From: an uncultured Acinetobacter sp.
GTDB taxonomy: Bacteria; Pseudomonadota; Gammaproteobacteria; Pseudomonadales; Moraxellaceae
Direction: 5' to 3'
Assembly: GCA_913777945.1 (NCBI GenBank)
Contig: CAJYTY010000032.1
Coordinates: 141,050-205,049 of the forward strand
DNA length: 64,000 nucleotides
The number at the start of each line of letters is the position of its first letter. The first letter of the stretch is position 1. Under the pieces are notes generated by a model, which saw only the letters and a list, made by a program, of their open reading frames with translations, did not search any database and was not told the origin of the DNA. The position numbers were made by a program, and so were the translations under genes. Of this stretch, positions 10,642 to 20,914 are shown one piece after another.

Positions 10642-12660
10642 ATGGCGAAGAATATGTTGAAACAATCGACGCTGGGTCTGTTATCTATGGTAATGACAGG
10701 GATGAGCCAAGGTGTATGGGCAGAGAATACAACTGCGACTCTACCTCTTTTCAAACTGAATGATAGTGCAGAATGGTGTGATGCGAATTTACAAAAGTTA
10801 CAACAGCGTATTTCTCAATTAGAAAAACAATCTATTCAACCGCAATCTACAGCTGCACCTATTCTAGCTGAATGGGATCAATTGATGGCAAGTTTTGAAG
10901 ACTTCGCAGGACCAATTAGCTTATATAGCAATGTGGACCCCGATGCGAAATTTCGTAAGGCTGCTGATGATTGTGAAGTAAAAATCAATCAGTTGCAGAC
11001 TGAAATTTATCAGAACCCAAAATTGTATCAACGGATTAAAAATACTAAAACAACAGATCCAATTGATCGTAAATATCGTCAAGATATTCTTGATCAATTT
11101 GAAGATACAGGCGTGCAGCTTGTACCTGAAAAACGAGCACGTTTAAAACATATATTGGATGAGCTCACCAAACTTTCGCAAGAGTTCTCTCGTAATGTCC
11201 GCGACAATCCTGAAAAATTAGAATTCACACCAGCCGAATTAAAGGGACTACCTGAAAGTTATATTTCAGGCTTAAAGAAAAATGATAAAGGCAATTATTT
11301 ATTGGGTTTTGAATATCCTGAATATCAACCTTTTATGGAACTTTCAGACAGTGATGATGCAAGAAAACGTTATCAAACGGCATTTACACGTCGTGGTACA
11401 GAAAAGAATTTAGTCCTCCTTAAACAGATTATCGATTTACGTTATGAACTGGCACAGTTATTTGGTCAGCCAAGTTATGCCGATTGGGCATTAAAGAAAC
11501 GTATGGCGAAAACGCCAAAAACAGTCAATAACTTTTTGGCTGATGTGCATAAAGTCGTGGCACCTTTAGAGCAAAAAGAGGTGCAGGAGTTACGTGCATT
11601 TAAAGCAAAAACTTTAAATACCTCTTTAGATAAAGCTGAAATTAATCGTTGGAATGTGGGGTATTGGAGCGAAAAACTACGCAAAGATAAGTACCAGATT
11701 GACCAAGAAAAACTGCGTGATTATTTCCCAACACTTGCCGCACAGAAATGGTTGTTTGCAATTTCTGAGAATTTGTATGGTATTCAGTTTAAAGCTGCCA
11801 AAGTGGATACGTGGCAACAAGAAGTCGAATATTACGATGTTGTAGACCAAAAAACAGGTGAGATATTGGGTAGCTTATATATGGATAAGTTCCCACGTGA
11901 AGGTAAGTATGGTCATGCAGCAGTATGGGGCGTATATGGGGGCAGTACGCTGAGTAAACGTAAACCAATTTCAGTATTAGTGACTAATTTTAATCGTAAA
12001 GGTTTAAACAGCAATGAGCTTGAAACTTTTGTGCATGAGTTTGGGCATGCTTTACATGGAATTTTGTCAAAAACCCGCTATTCGGGTCAGTCAGGAACAT
12101 CAGTAGAGCGTGATTTTGTTGAAGCACCATCGCAAATGTATGAAGAATGGGCGCGCCGTAAAGAAACTTTATCTAAAGTCGCTGACTATTGTGATCCTGC
12201 TTGTCCGAGAGTGGATGATGCACTGATTGGACGATTAAAAGCTGTGCATAATTATGGACGTGGATTGGGGTATGCACGCCAAACGCTTTATGCACAATAT
12301 GATATGGCATTACATGGCGCTGATGCACTAAGTGTACAGCCAATGGATGTGTGGAAAAAAATGGAATCGGCAACCGCTCTGGGCTATGTGCCTAATACTG
12401 AATTCCCTGGTCAGTTTGGGCATTTGATGGGCTATCAAGCGGGCTATTATGGCTATATGTGGTCAGAAGTCTTGGCACTCGATATGTTGTCGGCTTTTGG
12501 CGATAACTTGAATAATCCAGAAGTGGGACAACGCTATCGTCAAACCATTCTGTCACAAGGCAGTCAAAAAAATGCAGTGCAATTGGTCAAAGACTTCTTA
12601 GGCAGAGAACCAGATAACAAGGCTTTCTTTAGTGAAATTACAGGTCAACGGGTCAAATAA
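10642..12660 (+). CDS. Exported M3 family zinc metallopeptidase (Dcp/OpdA-like)
   Basis: FVHEFGHALHG (HEXXH), signal peptide; start moved to MAKNML. Confidence 0.9.
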   Translation: MAKNMLKQSTLGLLSMVMTGMSQGVWAENTTATLPLFKLNDSAEWCDANLQKLQQRISQLEKQSIQPQSTAAPILAEWDQLMASFEDFAGPISLYSNVDPDAKFRKAADDCEVKINQLQTEIYQNPKLYQRIKNTKTTDPIDRKYRQDILDQFEDTGVQLVPEKRARLKHILDELTKLSQEFSRNVRDNPEKLEFTPAELKGLPESYISGLKKNDKGNYLLGFEYPEYQPFMELSDSDDARKRYQTAFTRRGTEKNLVLLKQIIDLRYELAQLFGQPSYADWALKKRMAKTPKTVNNFLADVHKVVAPLEQKEVQELRAFKAKTLNTSLDKAEINRWNVGYWSEKLRKDKYQIDQEKLRDYFPTLAAQKWLFAISENLYGIQFKAAKVDTWQQEVEYYDVVDQKTGEILGSLYMDKFPREGKYGHAAVWGVYGGSTLSKRKPISVLVTNFNRKGLNSNELETFVHEFGHALHGILSKTRYSGQSGTSVERDFVEAPSQMYEEWARRKETLSKVADYCDPACPRVDDALIGRLKAVHNYGRGLGYARQTLYAQYDMALHGADALSVQPMDVWKKMESATALGYVPNTEFPGQFGHLMGYQAGYYGYMWSEVLALDMLSAFGDNLNNPEVGQRYRQTILSQGSQKNAVQLVKDFLGREPDNKAFFSEITGQRVK

Positions 12661-12672
12661 GGATTTGCCATT

Positions 12673-13611
12673 ATGCTTGCTTATGTCGTACGCAGACTAT
12701 GGCAAATGATCCCAACATTGTTGGGTGTCATTTTGCTCATTTTCTTTCTTTTTAACTGGGTAGGGGGAGACCCTGCATATATTTTGGCAGGAAAAATGTC
12801 TAGCCCAGAGCAAATCGATAACATCCGTAAGCAGTTGGGAGTTGATCAGCCCTACTATGTGCAGTTGTGGATTTTTATCAAGCAAATTCTGACTTTTGAT
12901 TATGGCGCAAGTTGGAGTACGGGAGAACCTGTATCACAGATTATCCTGACCCGTTTAGGGCCTTCACTGACTTTATTGATTCCGCTCACGATTTTACAAA
13001 CAGTGATTTCAATTATCCTTGCTTTAGCGGTTGCTTCAGTTCGTGGATCACTGACAGATCGTATGGTGATGATGTTATGTACCATTGGCATGTCGATCAG
13101 TATTTTGGTGTATATCATTGTTTTTCAGTATGTGCTTGCTTATCAACTGAGTTGGTTCCCTGTACAGGGCTGGAGTGATCATTTTAGTCAAAATTTATTC
13201 CAATATTCTTTGTTACCTATCTTAATTATGTTGGTGGTGAGCATTGCCCCAACACTACGTTTATATCGAAGCTTCGTCCTAGATGAAATTAATCAGGATT
13301 ATGTCAGAACTGCCCGTGCCAAAGGTGTGGGGGAGTCTCGGGTACTGGGTGTGCATGTCTTGCGTAATGCCTCGATTCCGATTGTGACCGAAGTGATGGC
13401 TAGCCTGCCTGCCTTATTGATTGGTGCTTTCCTGATTGAGCGATTCTTTGGTATTCCGGGCATCGGGCGTGAAATTATTATTGCGGTTGAACGTAGCGAT
13501 TTTCCTGTGATTAAAGCCATCACCGTATATATCGCTGCGGTCACCATGATTTTTAACTTGATCGCCGATCTGATTTATAAGCTTCTCGATCCTCGTGTAC
13601 AGTTGAAGTAG
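12673..13611 (+). CDS. Peptide ABC transporter permease (YejB/DppB-like)
   Basis: BPD_transp_1-type TM protein; YVRTARAKGVGESRVLGVHVLRNA EAA loop. Confidence 0.92.
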   Translation: MLAYVVRRLWQMIPTLLGVILLIFFLFNWVGGDPAYILAGKMSSPEQIDNIRKQLGVDQPYYVQLWIFIKQILTFDYGASWSTGEPVSQIILTRLGPSLTLLIPLTILQTVISIILALAVASVRGSLTDRMVMMLCTIGMSISILVYIIVFQYVLAYQLSWFPVQGWSDHFSQNLFQYSLLPILIMLVVSIAPTLRLYRSFVLDEINQDYVRTARAKGVGESRVLGVHVLRNASIPIVTEVMASLPALLIGAFLIERFFGIPGIGREIIIAVERSDFPVIKAITVYIAAVTMIFNLIADLIYKLLDPRVQLK

Positions 13612-13617
13612 GGGACG

Positions 13618-14763
13618 ATGATGCTCAGTACAATTTTTAAAGGCAAAACCTCCTCAAATGAATCATCTGCGTCAACAGGACTCTGGCATTTGGCCTTGAA
13701 TCGATTGAAATCAGATCAAATCGCCGTGGTTTCTTTCTTGGTGGTTCTGTTTTATTTCATACTGCTCGCGTTATCGATGACAGGCGTGATTGCTTCTAAT
13801 TGGAATAAAGAAGTTGCAGTCAGCTACGCGCCACCGACATTTTTAGGGGCTGATACTGCGTCAGATCAAATTAAAGACAGTAGCCAGAAGATAGAGGCAT
13901 TACCTGCAAATCCAGTTGATCCATTGAAAGATGTGATTCAACAGCTCAATACCGAAATTCAGGCTGAACAACAAGGTGGCTCAGTCATTGATAATTATGG
14001 TGTGGTTGATCCTTTGGCAGAGGATATGCAGCAAATCGATCAACAGCTTGGTGGGCATCTACTTGATCAAAAACAAGAGTTAAAAACCACGTTGCCTTTT
14101 GGGGCAGATAAGTGGGGTCAAGATGTCCTACTCAAAACTATTAAAGGTGCTGAAACCTCAATTCTGGTCGGTTTGTTATCCGCTTTATTGGCTGTAGTGA
14201 TTGGTACTTTCTTGGGTGCGATTGCAGGTTATTTCGGTGGTTGGGTGGATGATGTTCTGAACTGGTTCTACAACATTTTTACTTCGATTCCTTATCTATT
14301 GTTGGTATTGGCGATTGCTGCGGTGCTCCAACAAAAGGGCATTCTATCGATTGTACTGATTTTAGGTCTAACGGGTTGGACAGGTGTATTTCGTCTGATT
14401 CGTGCCGAATATATGAAGCATAAATCGCGTGAATACGTGCTTGCCGCAAAAGCCATTGGTGTCAGCCATTTACGCCGCATGTTTGTGCATATTTTTCCGA
14501 ATGTCAGTCATATCGCGTTGGTTCAAATTTCGATTCTAGTGGTGTCATTTATCAAATCAGAGGTGATTCTGAGTTTCCTTGGTTTTGGTGTTCCTGTGGG
14601 GGTGGTGTCATGGGGCAGTATGCTGAATGAGGCACAAAGTGAATTGATTTTGGGCAAATGGTGGCAACTGGCTGCGGCATCGATTGCAATGGCTATTCTG
14701 GTCACAGCATTCTCCATGTTTACCGATGCATTGCGTGATGCTTTAGATCCTAAGTTGAAATAG
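13618..14763 (+). CDS. Peptide ABC transporter permease (YejE/DppC-like)
   Basis: FGADKWGQDVL and YVLAAKAIGVSHLRRMFVHIFPN EAA motif; long soluble insert after TM1. Confidence 0.92.
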   Translation: MMLSTIFKGKTSSNESSASTGLWHLALNRLKSDQIAVVSFLVVLFYFILLALSMTGVIASNWNKEVAVSYAPPTFLGADTASDQIKDSSQKIEALPANPVDPLKDVIQQLNTEIQAEQQGGSVIDNYGVVDPLAEDMQQIDQQLGGHLLDQKQELKTTLPFGADKWGQDVLLKTIKGAETSILVGLLSALLAVVIGTFLGAIAGYFGGWVDDVLNWFYNIFTSIPYLLLVLAIAAVLQQKGILSIVLILGLTGWTGVFRLIRAEYMKHKSREYVLAAKAIGVSHLRRMFVHIFPNVSHIALVQISILVVSFIKSEVILSFLGFGVPVGVVSWGSMLNEAQSELILGKWWQLAAASIAMAILVTAFSMFTDALRDALDPKLK

Positions 14764-14776
14764 CGGAGAAAAAATT

Positions 14777-16510
14777 ATGCAACATCAAAATGAAACACCG
14801 CTATTACAGGTAGACGATCTTCGGGTCAGCTTTAAAGGCGAAAATAAACAATGGATCGAAACGGTTAAAGGAATTTCATTTTCAATTCCTAAAAATAAAA
14901 CCGTGGCTTTGGTCGGTGAGTCAGGCAGTGGTAAATCTGTCACTTCCTTAGCGGTGATGGGTTTATTACCGAAAGGGCAAAGTCAAATTGCAACGCAAAG
15001 TCGTATTACTTTTGAGGGTAAGGATTTACTGAATTTATCTGCAAAAGAGATTCGGAAAATCTGTGGTAAGGAAATTGCCATGATTTTCCAAGAGCCGATG
15101 TCTTCATTGAATCCTGTATTTACCGTGGGTGATCAGATTGCCGAAGTGCTGTGCATTCATTTAGGCATGGGACGCAAGCAGGCCAGAGTAAGAGTGCTTG
15201 AGTTACTTCGAGAAGTCGGTATTCCAGCACCTGAAACAAAAATAGATGCTTATCCAAGCCAGCTTTCTGGTGGTCAGCAGCAACGGGTCATGATTGCGAT
15301 GGCAATCGCCTGTGAACCAAAATTATTGATTGCGGATGAACCAACCACGGCTTTAGATGTCACCATTCAAAAGCAAATCATTGATTTGTTGGAATCACTA
15401 CGACAACGCCATGAAATGTCGATGCTGTTCATTACCCATGATTTAGCACTGGTTGGCGAAATTGCTGATGAAGTGATCGTAATGCGCCATGGTGAAATCC
15501 GTGAATCTGGCGCTGTTGAGCAAGTGTTGGAACAACCGAAAGATGTGTACACCCGTGCTTTGTTGCACTGCCGACCGCAGCTTTCAACACGTCCATACCG
15601 TTTACCTGTGACCAGTGATTTTATGAAGCAGGACGAAAATGGACAATTGATTGAAGCAACCAATTTGTCCGAATTAAATTTGAAACAACGGTCGCGAGGA
15701 CTCACTGGTGAAGAAGCCATTGTTTTAGAAGTCAAAGATCTGAAAAAATCGTTTTATAGCCGTAAAGGACTATGGGGCCGTGATGAATTTCAGGCCGTAA
15801 AAGGTGTTTCTTTCCAACTGGCTAAAGGCAAGACTTTAGGTTTGGTTGGAGAGTCTGGTTCTGGGAAAACCACCATTGGTCTATTGCTAATGCGTTTGCA
15901 TGAGGCGACAGGTGGGCAGGCTTTGATTGGTGGCAAAGATATTCTTGCCATGACTGAGAAAGAATTTTCACAGTATCAGCGTAAAATTCAAATTATTTTC
16001 CAGAATCCATATGCTTCACTCAATCCACGCTTTACCATTGGTCAGATTTTATTGGAGCCGATGCGGATTCATGGCATTGGACAGAATGATGCTGAACGCA
16101 AGAAAATTGCACTCGAGCTATTGGAAAGAGTGAGCTTACCAATACAAGCTTATGATCGTTATCCGCATGAGTTTTCAGGTGGGCAGCGACAACGGATTGC
16201 AATTGCACGTTGCTTGACTTTAAAACCAGAGATTTTGATTTGTGATGAATCCGTTTCTGCCTTAGATGTTTCGGTGCAGGCGCAAGTATTGAATTTATTG
16301 CAAGATCTACAGGATGAATTTGGTCTGAGTTATATCTTTATTTCGCATGATTTATCCGTAGTGAAATATATTTCAGACCAAGTGATGGTGATGAATCATG
16401 GGGAATTGGTTGAAATTGCCAATTCGGATGAGTTGTATTTACATCCACAACATGAATATACCAAGAAACTGCTGAATGCGATCCCGAAAGGCATTGTTCA
16501 GCAAGCTTGA
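14777..16510 (+). CDS. Duplicated-domain peptide ABC transporter ATP-binding protein (YejF-like)
   Basis: Two Walker A (GESGSGKS, GESGSGKT) and two signature motifs (LSGGQQQR, FSGGQRQR). Confidence 0.95.
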   Translation: MQHQNETPLLQVDDLRVSFKGENKQWIETVKGISFSIPKNKTVALVGESGSGKSVTSLAVMGLLPKGQSQIATQSRITFEGKDLLNLSAKEIRKICGKEIAMIFQEPMSSLNPVFTVGDQIAEVLCIHLGMGRKQARVRVLELLREVGIPAPETKIDAYPSQLSGGQQQRVMIAMAIACEPKLLIADEPTTALDVTIQKQIIDLLESLRQRHEMSMLFITHDLALVGEIADEVIVMRHGEIRESGAVEQVLEQPKDVYTRALLHCRPQLSTRPYRLPVTSDFMKQDENGQLIEATNLSELNLKQRSRGLTGEEAIVLEVKDLKKSFYSRKGLWGRDEFQAVKGVSFQLAKGKTLGLVGESGSGKTTIGLLLMRLHEATGGQALIGGKDILAMTEKEFSQYQRKIQIIFQNPYASLNPRFTIGQILLEPMRIHGIGQNDAERKKIALELLERVSLPIQAYDRYPHEFSGGQRQRIAIARCLTLKPEILICDESVSALDVSVQAQVLNLLQDLQDEFGLSYIFISHDLSVVKYISDQVMVMNHGELVEIANSDELYLHPQHEYTKKLLNAIPKGIVQQA

Positions 16511-16521
16511 AGCCAATAAAA

Positions 16522-16543
16522 AAACGCTCTAATTAGAGCGTTT
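16522..16543. terminator. Bidirectional intrinsic terminator
   Basis: AAACGCTCTAATTAGAGCGTTT between convergent genes. Confidence 0.85.
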
Positions 16544-16563
16544 TTTTACTTTAAAGCCAAGAA

Positions 16564-17508
16564 TTAGAACTTCTTAAAGCCTTTATTAAAACCGATGGTT
16601 TTACGACCATTGTTATTGTTGCCATTACCGCTTGGGCGTTGTTGCGGTTGATCTTGTTCATCATCACGACGTTGCTGACGTAAATAACCACCACGACGTG
16701 CAGCCAATGGTTTTTCTGCCATTTTTTCTGTACGACGTTTCGCCATACCGAATAAGCCAGTACCTTGACGTGGTTTTAATTCAACTGATTTCGCTAAATT
16801 GTCGATATCTGTTTTATCCAATTCCATCCAACGGCCTGTACGTAACTCACGTGGTAGAATTACCGTGCCATAACGGGTACGTAATAAGCGACTTACTTTT
16901 AAGCTTTGTGATTCAAAGATACGACGTACTTCGCGGTTACGACCTTCTTTAACCACAACTTGATACCAACGGTTGATACCTTCACCGCCAATTTCAGAGA
17001 ATGATTCGAATTTGGCTGGACCATCTTCAAGCTCAACACCTTTCAGCATGTTATTGCGAATTTGTGGCGTGACTTCACCCATCACACGTACCGCATATTC
17101 ACGCTCAACTTCGTTTGAAGGGTGCATTAAACGGTTAGCAAGTTCACCATCATTCGTGAATAACAATAAACCAGTACTGTTAATATCCAGACGCCCTACC
17201 ATTACCCAACGGTCATTTGCGATTTGAGGCAAATGATCAAATACAGTTGGACGTTTCTCAGGATCATTGCGTGAGCAAATTTCACCCTCTGGTTTATAGT
17301 AAATGAGAACACGGCGGCGAATTTCATCTTCAACCTGAAACTGAACTTTACGACCATCGATACGGAGTTCATCTGTAGGTTCAATACGTTCACCCACTTG
17401 AGCAATTTTTCCATTGATACTGACGCGACCAGCAGCAATGACTTCCTCCATATAGCGACGTGAGCCTAACCCGACTCTCGCTAAAACCTTTTGTAATTTT
17501 TCACTCAT
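16564..17508 (-). CDS. rluB: 23S rRNA pseudouridine synthase, RluB-like
   Basis: S4 domain (KLQKVLARVGLGSRR), GRLDINSTGLLLFTNDGELANRLMHP, Arg/Gln/Asn-rich tail. Confidence 0.9.
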   Translation of the reverse strand: MSEKLQKVLARVGLGSRRYMEEVIAAGRVSINGKIAQVGERIEPTDELRIDGRKVQFQVEDEIRRRVLIYYKPEGEICSRNDPEKRPTVFDHLPQIANDRWVMVGRLDINSTGLLLFTNDGELANRLMHPSNEVEREYAVRVMGEVTPQIRNNMLKGVELEDGPAKFESFSEIGGEGINRWYQVVVKEGRNREVRRIFESQSLKVSRLLRTRYGTVILPRELRTGRWMELDKTDIDNLAKSVELKPRQGTGLFGMAKRRTEKMAEKPLAARRGGYLRQQRRDDEQDQPQQRPSGNGNNNNGRKTIGFNKGFKKF

Positions 17509-17548
17509 GACAGCACAACCTTAGACATAATGATCAACAGTTCACCTC

Positions 17549-18148
17549 TCAAGACTTCGGTGCATGTGCATCGAGTGTCATGAATGCTTCCTTGGCGTTC
17601 TGCAGGGGAGGCAATTGACCTAGCGAAGCTAAACCAAATGCATTTAAAAATTGGGGCGTTGTGACTAACAACGCAGGTCTTCCAGGTAAATCTCTAAAAC
17701 CAGATTCTTTGATCCAGTTCCAGTCAAATAAGTTTCTCAAGATCTGACTATTATTCGATACACCACGAATCTGTTCAATATCAGCACGTGTAACAGGCTG
17801 ATGGTACGCAATCACTGCGACTGTTTCGAGTAGCGAGGGCGATAATTTAGTTGGGCGTTCTGGCCAAACCTGCGCAATAATATTGCGATACTTTGCTCGC
17901 ACCTGAAAACGGAACCCTTGAGCCGTCTCAATTAACTCAATTGAACGGCCATGTTGCAACATCGCAAGTTGCTGCAAAAAATGACGTAATTGTTGTTTAT
18001 TATATTGGTTTTGAAATGCTTCTTTTAGTCGTGCAAGTGAAACTGGTGAGTCACTAGCGAACAAAATTGCTTCAATCTGTAATAAGACATCGTGATGAAT
18101 ATCTTCAAGTGACATTCCTTCATTGGTGTCAAATGGATCTAAACTCAT
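17549..18148 (-). CDS. scpB: Segregation and condensation protein B
   Basis: ALLETVAVIAYHQPVTRADIEQIRGV-type core; adjacent to scpA. Confidence 0.92.
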   Translation of the reverse strand: MSLDPFDTNEGMSLEDIHHDVLLQIEAILFASDSPVSLARLKEAFQNQYNKQQLRHFLQQLAMLQHGRSIELIETAQGFRFQVRAKYRNIIAQVWPERPTKLSPSLLETVAVIAYHQPVTRADIEQIRGVSNNSQILRNLFDWNWIKESGFRDLPGRPALLVTTPQFLNAFGLASLGQLPPLQNAKEAFMTLDAHAPKS

Positions 18149-18939
18149 GCTGCAATGCCTTGAACTGTTAAAGGAGCTTCAATACCTGTATGGATGATTT
18201 GAATTTTTTGCTGGCGCGTGAGTTCAAGCACTGCCATAAAAGTCACCACCATGCCCATACGACCTTGTTGAGGGTTTAACAATTGCACAAAACTCAAACT
18301 TAAGCCAGTTGCCAGTTGGCTTTCAATAAATGCTATACGTTCTTCGAGCAGTACTGGTTCCTGCGCAACAATATGTGTGATCGGTTCTGGACGATTAAAC
18401 ACACAAAATAGTGCATCACGTAAGGCATCGACATCATAACCTTCATAAATTGGAGCAATATGTCCAATACTGACATTGGCACTAAAAGTATCTCTTTCAA
18501 AGATTGGCATTTGCCCCAATCGTTCAGCTGCTTGCTTAATACGGAGGTATGTTTCTAAACGATCAATCAATTCTTGTTTAGGATCTTTTTCAAATTGATC
18601 AACTAGAGTTGGTTTTGGAAGCAATAATCGTGATTTCAAATCAGCGAGTAGTGCTGCCATAACCATATAATCTGCAGTTAATTCGATATTCAAAGACTTC
18701 ATACTATCCATGTAGGATAGATATTGTGTTGCGATTGGAGAGATATCGAGTTGTAAAAGATCAAAGCCATTTTTCTGAATCAAATAAATCAGAAAGTCTA
18801 ATGGCCCTTCAAACTGCTCCAGTAAAATTTCAAATGCGGCAGGTGGAATGTACAAATCTTCAGGTATGACTTCTTGCCACTCGTCAAGCACACGAATGGA
18901 AGGAATTAATTCCAAGGTCGAAGGAAGAATTTGATTCAT
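18145..18939 (-). CDS. scpA: Segregation and condensation protein A
   Basis: FEGPLDFLIYLIQKNGFDLLQLDISPIATQYL. Confidence 0.92.
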   Translation of the reverse strand: MNQILPSTLELIPSIRVLDEWQEVIPEDLYIPPAAFEILLEQFEGPLDFLIYLIQKNGFDLLQLDISPIATQYLSYMDSMKSLNIELTADYMVMAALLADLKSRLLLPKPTLVDQFEKDPKQELIDRLETYLRIKQAAERLGQMPIFERDTFSANVSIGHIAPIYEGYDVDALRDALFCVFNRPEPITHIVAQEPVLLEERIAFIESQLATGLSLSFVQLLNPQQGRMGMVVTFMAVLELTRQQKIQIIHTGIEAPLTVQGIAA

Positions 18940-19184
18940 TACCGTTTATAAGCCACGCGAATTTTCAAAAGCATGAAAGGATGATTTTTTTGTGTTCAAG
19001 AAAGTGACACATGCTACAAGCAAACCTATTCTAATCGAAATCCTTCATTTAATAAATTACTCACTTACAAAAACCTTAAAGTTCTCAGGGTATTTTCTAT
19101 ACTTATGCAAGCGAATATGGATGATATAAAAATCTTATGCTTAAATCGGTCATTAAACATCGCATTTCTAAAATATAAGTCACC

Positions 19185-19907
19185 ATGAAAAATTATTTAA
19201 AAACACAACAGAATCAGTTCGGACAAACGATAGGTTTTTCGCTTGAAGAAAATGTGACAGCTTCACCCGTGCAAGGAAATTTATTTGGACAATACGTTCA
19301 GTTGATTGATGTAGCAGATGGAATTACGAATCAGGTCGCAGAACAGTTATGGGAAGCTGTATCAACAGAACCCGATGAGCAATGCTGGACTTATCTGCCA
19401 TATTCTGCCCCACATAGCCAACATAGTTTAAAAGATTCATTAGACAACTTATTCGGCTTTAAAGATTCCACTCACTTTCTAATTCAAGTTGCTCAAGATA
19501 TACAAGGTTGGGTTGCTTTGTTAAATCCGAGGCTTGGGCATGGCGTGATTGAGATTGGTAATGTTTATTTTTCACATAAAATGAAAAAATCAAAGGCGTC
19601 AACTGAAACAATTTTCTTACTGCTAGAACAATGTTTTGCACATGGTTTTAGACGTATTGAATGGAAATGTGATGATTGTAATGCGCCTTCTAAAGCTGCC
19701 GCTTTACGCTTCGGTTTTCAGTATGAAGGCTTATTTCGGCAAGATCGGATCATAAAAGGACGAAATCGAAATACTGCATGGTTTTCGATTGTTGATGATG
19801 AGTGGTCGGAATTAAAAAATGCTTATCAGCAATGGCTGAGTCCTGATAATTTTGATGAACACGGTTTTCAGAAACAACGACTTTCGGACTTTGTATCATT
19901 CAACTAA
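19185..19907 (+). CDS. GNAT family N-acetyltransferase (RimJ/RimL-like)
   Basis: RRIEWKCDDCNAPSKAAALRFGFQYEGLFRQDRIIKGRNRNTAWFSI. Confidence 0.88.
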   Translation: MKNYLKTQQNQFGQTIGFSLEENVTASPVQGNLFGQYVQLIDVADGITNQVAEQLWEAVSTEPDEQCWTYLPYSAPHSQHSLKDSLDNLFGFKDSTHFLIQVAQDIQGWVALLNPRLGHGVIEIGNVYFSHKMKKSKASTETIFLLLEQCFAHGFRRIEWKCDDCNAPSKAAALRFGFQYEGLFRQDRIIKGRNRNTAWFSIVDDEWSELKNAYQQWLSPDNFDEHGFQKQRLSDFVSFN

Positions 19908-19910
19908 ATA

Positions 19911-20180
19911 CTAAGCATCATAAATTGCATATTCAATAATATGTAGACATTGGTCTCGAAGGCACAAGTTTTGCTGCTCTAGATTTTTCAATATTTCTTT
20001 TACAACAAATACCTCTAAAAAATATTCAAAAATTGAGCTGTTATGCTTCACTTGTATTAATCCTTCGGGTGGCTCTTTTAAAACAATAGCTGTTGATTCT
20101 AAAAGCCAAGGTTCAATGACATAGATTGTTTGATCATCTTGATAATCATAGATGTTTAGTAAAACTTGAAATAAATCCAT
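19911..20180 (-). CDS. Hypothetical protein (89 aa)
   Basis: Complete ORF in a gene-sized gap; no recognised motif. Confidence 0.55.
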   Translation of the reverse strand: MDLFQVLLNIYDYQDDQTIYVIEPWLLESTAIVLKEPPEGLIQVKHNSSIFEYFLEVFVVKEILKNLEQQNLCLRDQCLHIIEYAIYDA

Positions 20181-20205
20181 TTTCTACTTTATTTGAATTT
20201 GAGAT

Positions 20206-20823
20206 CTATTCAAAAGCGCTGACATCACCAACACCACGACGGATAATTTCAGGATTTTCTCCAGATAAATCCACGATACTGGTGGTTGATAAAGTCCCAA
20301 AACCACTATCAATAAACACATCAATCCGTTTACCTAGTTGGTTTTCAATATCATAAGGATCATCAAGTGGATCTTTTTGATCAGGCAAGATCAATGTACT
20401 GGTTAATAACGGTTCACCAAGTTCTTGTAATAAAGCTTGTGCAACAGGATTACTTGGAATGCGCAGACCAATTGTTTTTTTCTTTGGATGCATTAAGCGC
20501 TTTGGCACTTCACTAGTAGCAGGTAAAATAAATGTGGTAATAGCAGGGGTATTGGCTTTTAACAGTCTGTACATCGCATTATCGACTTTTGCATAAGTTG
20601 CAATATCCGATAAATCACAACACATAATTGCATATTGATGTTTAGGGCCTAAGCCACGAATTTGGGCTATTCGCTCCATCGCACTTTTATTCCCAATCTG
20701 ACAACCAATCGCATAGGCTGCATCAGTTGGATAAACCACCACATCACCCGCACGAATACGTTCAACGGCTTGTGTGATTAAGCGAGCCTGTGGATTTTCA
20801 GGATGAATATGTAAATGTAACAT
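20206..20823 (-). CDS. YrdC/YciO/Sua5 family protein
   Basis: VVVYPTDAAYAIGCQ and RGLGPKHQYAIMCCDLSDIATYAKV. Confidence 0.9.
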   Translation of the reverse strand: MLHLHIHPENPQARLITQAVERIRAGDVVVYPTDAAYAIGCQIGNKSAMERIAQIRGLGPKHQYAIMCCDLSDIATYAKVDNAMYRLLKANTPAITTFILPATSEVPKRLMHPKKKTIGLRIPSNPVAQALLQELGEPLLTSTLILPDQKDPLDDPYDIENQLGKRIDVFIDSGFGTLSTTSIVDLSGENPEIIRRGVGDVSAFE

Positions 20824-20914
20824 TATTATTGTAACTCCCTGATCTTTATGGCTGAATTAAGTATGAAACTTGTTCTAGTAAAGATGCAAGTCTTAGATGT
20901 GTTAATTTTGTCAT

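Noticed and set aside
10434-10754. 106-aa minus-strand ORF
   Set aside because: Antisense to the end of the second SBP gene and start of the M3 peptidase; no supporting signal.
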